Shown: positions 1 to 4,019 of the stretch, piece after piece | Numbering within the stretch: the first letter of the stretch is position 1 | Layout: every line of letters starts with the position of its first letter | Source: Equadaptatus sp045642965 | GTDB taxonomy: Bacteria; Synergistota; Synergistia; Synergistales; Synergistaceae | Length of the DNA: 5,496 bases | Assembly (NCBI GenBank): GCA_045642965.1 | Contig: JAZUJX010000070.1 | Span: 1-5,496 of the forward strand | Direction of reading: 5' to 3' | Program-made: the position numbers and the translations under genes | Notes under the pieces: generated by a model | What the model was told of the DNA's origin: nothing | The model's database searches: none | The model's input: only the letters and a program-made list of their open reading frames with translations

Positions 1-123
1 ACACGAGGCCGATGCTTCCGGGAAGAGGCAGGTTCGCAAGAGACCTGCAGACTCCGGACGAAAACGAACGGACGGCGCTGGCAGCATCTGCGCCCAGCCC
101 AGTAGGAAGTAAGACGGAGTTTT
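1..123. other. Unassigned GC-rich stretch with inverted repeats
   Basis: This stretch is richer in G and C than the intergenic DNA that follows. It has several inverted repeats: GCAGGT (28-33) with ACCTGC (43-48), ACTCCG (51-56) with CGGAGT (115-120), and inside the latter GGCGC (74-78) with GCGCC (90-94), or alternatively GCTGG (77-81) with CCAGC (94-98). The outer pair is followed by TTTT. This could be the 3' end of a structured RNA, or the 3' end of a plus-strand gene. One plus frame stops with TAA at 112-114, and another stays open to 180 but runs into the repeat tract. Neither peptide is recognisable. I see no match to the tmRNA, RNase P, SRP or rRNA 3' ends I know. Confidence 0.3.
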
Positions 124-125
124 AT

Positions 126-241
126 GAACGCAGAACGCAGATACCCTACAGGGCACGAGACGAAGAACGTTGGAACTATTGAAACGCGCAATAATGCTTT
201 TCTAAATTGTTCTTCGTTTGTCGTTCTTAGTTCGTCGTTTG
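126..241. repeat. Degenerate heptamer repeats, two opposed clusters
   Basis: Positions 126-167 read as consecutive seven-base units starting GAACGCA, GAACGCA and later CACGAGA, CGAAGAA. Positions 207-241 read as five units on the opposite strand (CAAACGA, CGAACTA, AGAACGA, CAAACGA, AGAACAA when read from 241 down). The two clusters are inverted relative to each other; 160-168 and 209-217 are perfect 9-base reverse complements. The units resemble those at 3561-3595: the 11-mer AACGCAGAACG (127-137) recurs at 3568-3578, and ACGAAGAACG (160-169) at 3576-3585. The tract is non-coding. An ATG-initiated frame at 124-354 crosses it but also runs through the operon terminator and is not credible. Confidence 0.6.
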
Positions 242-254
242 TTTTAACCTACAC

Positions 255-297
255 GCCCGAAAGGGCTGTGTTTACCGTACCCAAAAGCAATTTTGGG
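255..297. other. Two small hairpins beyond the TRAP operon terminator
   Basis: GCCC (255-258) and GGGC (263-266) enclose a GAAA loop. CCCAAAA (280-286) and TTTTGGG (291-297) enclose a four-base GCAA loop. Both lie just downstream, on the minus strand, of the main terminator at 306-333. Neither has a clear U-tract of its own on the minus strand. They may protect or process transcript ends, or be a decayed backup terminator. The stems are short, so chance cannot be excluded. Confidence 0.35.
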
Positions 298-305
298 AAA
301 AATAA

Positions 306-333
306 AAACGGCTTGGAAATTCCCAAGCCGTTT
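306..333 (-). terminator. Intrinsic terminator of the TRAP operon
   Basis: An 11-bp perfect stem (306-316 paired with 323-333) has a six-base loop. It lies about 37 bases past the dctM stop codon. On the minus strand the stem is followed by a T-rich run (TTTTTATTTTT), as expected for rho-independent termination of dctPQM. On the plus strand it is followed by TTTGTTGTTTTT, so it could also stop transcription coming from the left. Confidence 0.85.
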
Positions 334-369
334 GTTGTTTTTGGCAATTCCTGACCGGTAATTGTTTTT

Positions 370-1686
370 TTACCATTCCACTCCGCGGATGACGTGGGGC
401 AGGAAGAGAACAATTTTCGGGAAGTAGGTGGTGAGTATGAGTACCGGCACCCATGCAAATATCATGAATTTCAGCGCCGGTTTCATTATGTCTTTGATTT
501 CCGCTCCTCCCACGCGTCCGCTGAGGTAGAGAACAGGGGCGGCAGGGGGCGTTATGCAGCCGACAGCGGTGTTGACGCCGACTATTGCCGCGTAGTGCAC
601 GGGGTTTATTCCGAGCTGCTGGATTATGGGCATGAGTATCGGCGTTGTCAATACTACGACGCTGATGTCGTCCATTAACATTCCCATGAGTACAAGGAAT
701 ACGTTTATGAGGAAGAGCAGGACGTATTTGTTGTCGGATATTGAGTAGAAGAGGGTGAGTATTTTTCCCGGCAGGTCTTCAAGTATGTAGAGGCGCGAGA
801 GCATTGATACGGAGTAGAGCATTATCATTATTACGCCTGTTGATATCGCGCTTTCAACGACTATTTTCCAGAAGCCTTTGAGGTTGAGCCCTTTGTAGAT
901 GAAGAAGCCGACAGGTATGCAGTAGAGTACGGCAAGCGCCGAGGCTTCCGTTGTGGTCATTATTCCGCCGTATATGCCCCCGAGCACCAAAAACGGCATG
1001 AAGAGCGCAGGGAGCGCAATTTTGGTGCGTTTCCCGAGTTCAAGGATGCGTTTTTTCGGCGGGAGTTTTTCCGTTATTATTATGTCGGGGTTGTCTTTGA
1101 GCATGCGGACGTTGAGGAAGCTGATGAGCACCATTGCGAAAAGTCCGGGAACTATTGTAGAGAGGAAGCAGTCGAGGACTGATATTCCGCTTATCCATGC
1201 AAAGATTATGAGCGTTGCGTTTGGCGGTATGAGAAGCCCGAGCAGCGATGAGTTTGCCATGAGCGCGCAGGCGTGCCCCATCGGGTAGCCGTTTGCTTTG
1301 AAGCGCGGGAACATTATGGCGCCAATGCAGGAGAGGGTTGCGCAGGCGGCTCCGCAGATGGAGCCGAATACGGCACAGGCTATTGTCGCGACTACTCCGA
1401 GTCCGCCTTTGAAGTGTCCGACGAAGACGTCAACAACGTCGATGAGTTTTTCGGCTATTTTGCCGCGTTCCATTATGCCGCCGGCAAGTATGAACATCGC
1501 TATCGCTATGAGCGATACGGAGTTCATTTGAGCAAAGCCGTAGGGAAGCAGCTGAGAGGGGTCGTAGCCCGTATGATTGGGGCCTCCGAAGAAGATGAGC
1601 CACGCACAGGACACCATGAAGCTTACGGGCACGGGAACCCCTATTATCAATGTGGCAAGAAGTATTGCAAGCGCGACGTAGATCAT
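370..1686 (-). CDS. dctM: TRAP transporter large permease subunit DctM
   Basis: This is the large membrane subunit of a tripartite ATP-independent periplasmic (TRAP) transporter, which carries substrate across the inner membrane on an ion gradient. At 438 residues it is of normal DctM length and very hydrophobic throughout, consistent with 11 to 12 or more membrane segments. Family landmarks are visible: FGSICGAACAT (about 107-117), the LLIPPN segment (151-156), GGIYGGIMTTTEASA (236-250), MDDISVVVLTTPILMP (338-353) and GCITPPAAPVLYLSG (376-390). The ATG overlaps the dctQ stop codon (ATGA, 1683-1686). It is preceded by AAAGGAAGTGA (1693-1703), one base from the ideal Shine-Dalgarno sequence, which supports this start and translational coupling. 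It is the last gene of the operon, and a terminator follows. The substrate cannot be read from this subunit. Confidence 0.95.
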   Translation of the reverse strand: MIYVALAILLATLIIGVPVPVSFMVSCAWLIFFGGPNHTGYDPSQLLPYGFAQMNSVSLIAIAMFILAGGIMERGKIAEKLIDVVDVFVGHFKGGLGVVATIACAVFGSICGAACATLSCIGAIMFPRFKANGYPMGHACALMANSSLLGLLIPPNATLIIFAWISGISVLDCFLSTIVPGLFAMVLISFLNVRMLKDNPDIIITEKLPPKKRILELGKRTKIALPALFMPFLVLGGIYGGIMTTTEASALAVLYCIPVGFFIYKGLNLKGFWKIVVESAISTGVIMIMLYSVSMLSRLYILEDLPGKILTLFYSISDNKYVLLFLINVFLVLMGMLMDDISVVVLTTPILMPIIQQLGINPVHYAAIVGVNTAVGCITPPAAPVLYLSGRVGGAEIKDIMKPALKFMIFAWVPVLILTTYFPKIVLFLPHVIRGVEW

Positions 1687-2276
1687 GCTTCGTCACTTCC
1701 TTTCGCAACGGCTTTCAGCGAGCGGAGCAGGTCTGCGCCGAAGTACCACGCCATGAAGAAGAGCCCTGTGAATATCGCTATTGATGAGCACCATGCAGGT
1801 ATTCCCCAGAGGACGGATTTCGCCGTGAAGCGTCCGTCGCCGAGAGGGCCCATTAGATCAAATTTAAAGTAGTTCCAGCCGTACCACACAAAGAGGCAGG
1901 AGATGCCGAAGGTGATGACGTTTCTGAGAACGAGTAGCAGTCTGCGGCAGAGCCCGGGTTTCATGTAGGACTGAACAAGGTCTGCGGATATGTGGGTGCC
2001 TTCGAATGCGCCGTATGCCGCGCCCATGAAGTAGAGCCAGAAGGCGAAGACTTTTATCCATTCTTCGTAGCCGAAGAGGTCTATTTCAAAGCAGTAGCGC
2101 AGTATGGTGGCGGCGCAGATTATGACCGTGAGAAGCATTGACATACCGAAGCTTACGACTGCAAAGAGGTTTGTCGTTATTTTGTCAAAGAGAAACTCCG
2201 CCTTGCGGTTTCCCGCATAGACGGAGGTTTCCTGTTCTGTTTCTTTTATTTCAGTTTCTTTTGTTATTTCTGTCAT
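1683..2276 (-). CDS. dctQ: TRAP transporter small permease subunit DctQ
   Basis: This 197-residue protein is the small membrane subunit, which partners DctM and helps dock the binding protein. It has four predicted membrane helices at about 37-58, 72-90, 112-132 and 157-178. The DctQ hallmark lies around the second helix: an EEW pair (71-73) followed by FWLYFMGAAYGAFEGTHIS (79-97). The N-terminus before the first helix is longer than the usual short lead. It is Thr/Glu/Lys rich with repeated KETE-like units at residues 6-17. The start lies eight bases after the dctP stop with only a weak AGG (2284-2286) as Shine-Dalgarno, so translation is probably coupled to dctP. The stop codon overlaps the dctM start by four bases. 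The sequence is too divergent to infer substrate. Confidence 0.92.
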   Translation of the reverse strand: MTEITKETEIKETEQETSVYAGNRKAEFLFDKITTNLFAVVSFGMSMLLTVIICAATILRYCFEIDLFGYEEWIKVFAFWLYFMGAAYGAFEGTHISADLVQSYMKPGLCRRLLLVLRNVITFGISCLFVWYGWNYFKFDLMGPLGDGRFTAKSVLWGIPAWCSSIAIFTGLFFMAWYFGADLLRSLKAVAKGSDEA

Positions 2277-2284
2277 GCCAAAGC

Positions 2285-3274
2285 CTATTTGAAGTGTTTG
2301 ATGAAGTCGTCCATGAGTTTTTTGTCAACACCGCGTTTCGCGAATTGTCCCCATGAAGCGACGTTTGCGTCGTGGAGCGCTTTAAGCTGCTGTTTGCTGT
2401 AGGTGAAGACTTTGATGCCGCGTTTTTTCATGAGTTCCATTGCCTGTTTGTCGTTTTTCTCCGCGTCTTCAAGTCCTTTTTTCGTGTATTTCGCGCAGAC
2501 TTCGGCTACGATTTTCTGGTCTGCGGGCGAGATTTTTTTCCACGCTTTTTCGCTGGCGAGTATGCCGAGGTATTCAACGGAGTACATTGTGTTGTACCAG
2601 TATTTCATTACGTCGCCGAGTATCGTGTATGCCGCGTAGGTGGGATATCCGTCAGCCGCGTCGCAGACGCCGGTCTGCATTGACTGGTAGACGTCCGAGT
2701 ATGGAATTGTAACGGGGCGGAAGCCCATTGCTTTTGCACCGAGTTCAAAGCTGAGCATGTTAGGAATACGCGTCAGAACACCTTTGTCAACTTTAGGATT
2801 GAGAGGGTCTTTCAGAGGCTTTTTGGAGGCGATGCCGATAAAGCCTTCGATGTAGCAGCCGAGCATTCTGATGCCGACCTGGTTGAGGCATTTGTTGAGC
2901 TGCTGCGTCATCCAGCCGTCTGCCGCAAAGGTTTTTTTCGCGTCGTCGTAGCTGCTTATGTAGCCGTTGATGTAGAGAATTTCAAGACGGGGGTCAAAGT
3001 CTGTCGCTATTGACTGGCAGGAGAAGTCAACCGTGCCTTTCATAAGCTCAGGCGTGACTACGGAGTAGTTTCCGAGCTGGTTGGCGGGATAGACTTTGAG
3101 GACGACGCGGTTTTTGGTTTTCGCCGCTATTTCTTTTGATATGTCCTGCATGAATTTTGTCGCGGGGTTGTTGGGCGCAGACTGTCCGGCAAAGCGGAAT
3201 TCAGCCGCAAATGAAGGCGCCGCAACGGAAAATGCTATTGCAAAAGCAAGAACGAGTGTGAGTATTTTTTTCAT
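2285..3274 (-). CDS. dctP: TRAP transporter substrate-binding protein DctP
   Basis: This 329-residue periplasmic solute-binding protein captures substrate and delivers it to DctQM. Residues 1-23 form a signal peptide: a KK pair, then a hydrophobic core, ending at AAPSFA before AEFRFA, with cleavage likely near 23/24. There is no lipobox cysteine, so the mature protein should be soluble. In the central domain, LTRIP (167-171) holds the arginine (Arg169) that in this family normally salt-bridges the substrate carboxylate. It is followed by the family block FELGAKAMGFRPVTIPYSDVYQSMQTG (176-202), given here as KAMGFRP, VYQSMQTG and DAADGYP. The substrate is therefore probably an organic acid, but its identity is unknown. 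The start is fixed by a good Shine-Dalgarno site and the signal peptide. First gene of dctPQM. Confidence 0.94.
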   Translation of the reverse strand: MKKILTLVLAFAIAFSVAAPSFAAEFRFAGQSAPNNPATKFMQDISKEIAAKTKNRVVLKVYPANQLGNYSVVTPELMKGTVDFSCQSIATDFDPRLEILYINGYISSYDDAKKTFAADGWMTQQLNKCLNQVGIRMLGCYIEGFIGIASKKPLKDPLNPKVDKGVLTRIPNMLSFELGAKAMGFRPVTIPYSDVYQSMQTGVCDAADGYPTYAAYTILGDVMKYWYNTMYSVEYLGILASEKAWKKISPADQKIVAEVCAKYTKKGLEDAEKNDKQAMELMKKRGIKVFTYSKQQLKALHDANVASWGQFAKRGVDKKLMDDFIKHFK

Positions 3275-3280
3275 TTTTTA

Positions 3281-3290
3281 CTCTCCCTTT
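3281..3290 (-). promoter_or_regulatory. Ribosome-binding site of dctP
   Basis: Read on the minus strand this is AAAGGGAGAG, with the AGGGAG core at 3283-3288 and eight bases before the ATG at 3272-3274. It settles the dctP start at the codon that also gives a complete signal peptide. Confidence 0.8.
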
Positions 3291-3294
3291 CATA

Positions 3295-3328
3295 CGGCTG
3301 CGGCGTGTATCCGCCGTGCCGTTTTTTT
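3295..3328 (+). terminator. GC-rich hairpin with a plus-strand T-run in the dctP leader
   Basis: CGGC (3295-3298) pairs with GCCG (3318-3321), and CGGC (3301-3304) pairs with GCCG (3313-3316), with a small internal loop. On the plus strand seven Ts follow (3322-3328), the form of an intrinsic terminator pointing away from dctP. On the minus strand the same element lies in the dctP 5' leader, between promoter and ribosome-binding site, where it may stabilise the mRNA. There is no obvious plus-strand gene for it to terminate, so the terminator role is uncertain. Confidence 0.35.
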
Positions 3329-3339
3329 GTGACTCGACA

Positions 3340-3367
3340 ATAATACAGTATTTTACTGAAAAAACAA
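3340..3367 (-). promoter_or_regulatory. Candidate sigma70-type promoter of dctPQM
   Basis: On the minus strand TTGTTT (3362-3367) and TATTAT (3340-3345) are separated by 16 bases. The -10 box matches TATAAT at five of six positions. Transcription would begin near 3333 and give a leader of roughly 60 bases with a GC-rich hairpin. It is the best candidate upstream of dctP. Confidence 0.6.
3346..3358. promoter_or_regulatory. Candidate operator: perfect palindrome inside the dctP promoter
   Basis: CAGTA-TTT-TACTG is a perfect 5-3-5 inverted repeat that fills most of the spacer between the -35 and -10 boxes. A dimeric repressor bound here would block RNA polymerase, so control of the TRAP operon by substrate is plausible. 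No regulator gene is in the window, so the protein that might bind is unknown. Confidence 0.45.
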
Positions 3368-3371
3368 GCAC

Positions 3372-3396
3372 AAAGTTTTTTGCCGCGTCAAACTTT
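3372..3396. promoter_or_regulatory. Inverted repeat upstream of the dctP promoter
   Basis: AAAGTTT (3372-3378) and AAACTTT (3390-3396) are reverse complements separated by 11 bases. They are centred about 50 bases before the expected dctP transcription start, a typical place for an activator. The arms are AT-rich, so this could be chance. Confidence 0.2.
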
Positions 3397-3433
3397 TTGA
3401 GGAATTGTGTGTGTTTTTGAAACAATTTAGTAT

Positions 3434-3609
3434 AAGTGCAAAGTTTAAAATGCAAAATGCAGAGTGAAGAAAGCTATAAGCTATAAACTGCAAGCTGTAA
3501 GCTAAAAGTAAAAAACAAAAGCCAAAAGCCTTTAACGATTTTGCTGACAGCGGACAGTAGAACTACAAACGCAGAACGAAGAACGGCAAACGATTGAAGC
3601 ATAACAACC
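3434..3609. repeat. Degenerate seven-base tandem repeat tract
   Basis: Positions 3434-3531 divide into exactly 14 seven-base units in one phase, including AAGTGCA, AAATGCA (twice), ATAAGCT, ATAAACT, GCAAGCT, GTAAGCT, AAAGCCA and AAAGCCT. Positions 3532-3559 hold weaker units such as GACAGCG and GACAGTA. After a one-base phase slip, 3561-3609 gives AACTACA, AACGCAG, AACGAAG, AACGGCA, AACGATT, GAAGCAT, AACAACC. Neighbouring units resemble each other more than distant ones, as if copied stepwise and then mutated. The tract is non-coding; a hydrophobic minus-strand frame through it (3474-3713) reflects the repeat composition. Positions 3610-3700 hold no feature I can support beyond weak continuation of the pattern. 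Confidence 0.65.
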
Positions 3610-3700
3610 TGCAAGTAAGGTACGAGCGTACTGCAAACTACAGGCTGAGCGGTAAGCAAAAAGTCCCGGCTGCGTTGCAGGAAAATTACAGTTTTAAAAG

Positions 3701-3728
3701 TTGCAATACACATAAAACAAGTTAAAAT
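3701..3728 (+). promoter_or_regulatory. Candidate promoter of the 39-codon ORF
   Basis: TTGCAA (3701-3706) and TAAAAT (3723-3728) are spaced by 16 bases. The -10 box matches at five of six positions, the -35 box at four of six. Transcription would begin near 3735, giving a leader of about 30 bases before the ATG at 3767. Confidence 0.5.
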
Positions 3729-3738
3729 TTATCTGTTG

Positions 3739-3763
3739 TTACCGCCGTCCGAAAGGGGGTGAT
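3739..3763 (+). promoter_or_regulatory. Extended Shine-Dalgarno site able to fold into a sequestering hairpin
   Basis: AAAGGGGGTGAT (3752-3763) matches the extended anti-16S complement AAAGGAGGTGAT at 11 of 12 positions, with seven bases between the GGGGG run and the ATG. The leader segment TTACCGCC (3739-3746) can pair with GGGGGTGA (3755-3762): seven pairs including one G-U, with one G-G mismatch and an eight-base loop. Translation could thus be strong but masked. Such masking is known from type I toxin mRNAs. Confidence 0.6.
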
Positions 3764-3766
3764 GAC

Positions 3767-3886
3767 ATGAACCGCAGAATACTGTACGCTGTTGCAACAA
3801 TCCTGACCGAGCTTTTGCTGTACTGGCTCGAACGGACAAAGAAGCGGCAACACAACAAAACCCCGATGCTGACACATCGGGGTTAA
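3767..3886 (+). CDS. Small single-helix membrane peptide, candidate type I toxin (39 aa)
   Basis: Starts MNRRILYAVA, continues TILTELLLYW, and ends with LERTKKRQHNK and PMLTHRG. Residues 5-21 form one hydrophobic helix with a glutamate at 15. It is flanked by basic residues (RR at 3-4; RTKKR at 23-27), so it should insert in the inner membrane. The ORF is supported by a nearly ideal Shine-Dalgarno sequence, correct spacing and a plausible promoter. Size, topology, strong ribosome-binding site and a convergent antisense transcript overlapping its 3' end fit a type I toxin in the broad sense of Fst, TxpA or BsrG. I do not recognise a named family. The last ten codons are also a terminator hairpin for the opposite strand. 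It could instead be a harmless small membrane protein. It is not a leader peptide, because the next gene is on the other strand. Confidence 0.6.
   Translation: MNRRILYAVATILTELLLYWLERTKKRQHNKTPMLTHRG
3853..3884 (-). terminator. Intrinsic terminator of the antisense RNA (and perhaps of aas)
   Basis: A 10-bp perfect stem (3859-3868 with 3875-3884) has a six-base loop. On the minus strand it is followed by TTTTGTTGTGTTG counting from the stem end. On the plus strand the following bases are TAAGTGTTACT, a poor tail. The direction is therefore minus, matching the antisense RNA and any readthrough from aas, which has no clear terminator of its own. Confidence 0.7.
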
Positions 3887-3942
3887 GTGTTACTAAAAGT
3901 GATAACATGTTCCGCAGTTACGAACCCTGTACGCTTGGTTCG
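3853..3942 (-). ncRNA. Candidate antisense RNA, type I antitoxin (about 90 nt)
   Basis: From a start near 3942 to the terminator at 3853-3884, the minus strand would give an RNA of about 90 nt with no good ORF. Its 5' end folds into CGAACC (3942-3937) paired with GGTTCG (3926-3921), with a ten-base loop AAGCGTACAG. A weaker GTTA/TAAC hairpin (3906-3889) comes next, then the terminator stem. The last 30 or so bases are fully complementary to the 3' end of the small ORF. The loop is also complementary over nine bases to 3782-3790, early in that ORF. Two separate contacts, one in the 3' overlap and one near the start codon, are how RNA II controls Fst. Existence of the RNA is inferred from promoter, folds and terminator. 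Ends are approximate. Confidence 0.5.
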
Positions 3943-3947
3943 ATATG

Positions 3948-3975
3948 AGTTTAGCAAATGTACATAAAATGTCAA
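3948..3975 (-). promoter_or_regulatory. Promoter of the antisense RNA
   Basis: On the minus strand a perfect TTGACA (3970-3975) is followed after 16 bases by TAAACT (3948-3953), which matches the -10 consensus at four of six positions. The start would fall near 3942, right at the base of the 5' hairpin. The spacer contains the 8-bp palindrome ATGTACAT (3958-3965). Confidence 0.55.
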
Positions 3976-4019
3976 GACTCTGTTTTGTTTTCAGCAAACA
4001 GCTGACGGCGTACAGCCAT

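Noticed and set aside
34..48. AAGAGACCTGC resembles the cobalamin riboswitch B12-box (consensus AGCCAGGAGACCTGCC).
   Set aside because: The key AGCCAGG portion does not fit, the bases form a simple local hairpin with 28-33, and no plus-strand gene follows that a riboswitch would control.
124..354. Plus-strand ATG-initiated frame of 76 codons.
   Set aside because: It runs through the heptamer repeats and the TRAP operon terminator, with no recognisable protein or good ribosome-binding site.
3434..3609. Periodic repeat tract considered as a CRISPR array.
   Set aside because: The period is seven bases with no constant repeat and no unique spacers of 30 bases or so, and there is no cas gene.
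3474..3713. Minus-strand frame encoding a hydrophobic 79-aa peptide.
   Set aside because: It is translated from the heptamer tract; its composition follows from the repeats and no Shine-Dalgarno site is present.
3767..3886. Small ORF considered as a leader peptide with an attenuator hairpin.
   Set aside because: No plus-strand gene lies downstream, the hairpin's U-rich tail is on the minus strand, and there is no run of a single regulatory amino acid.
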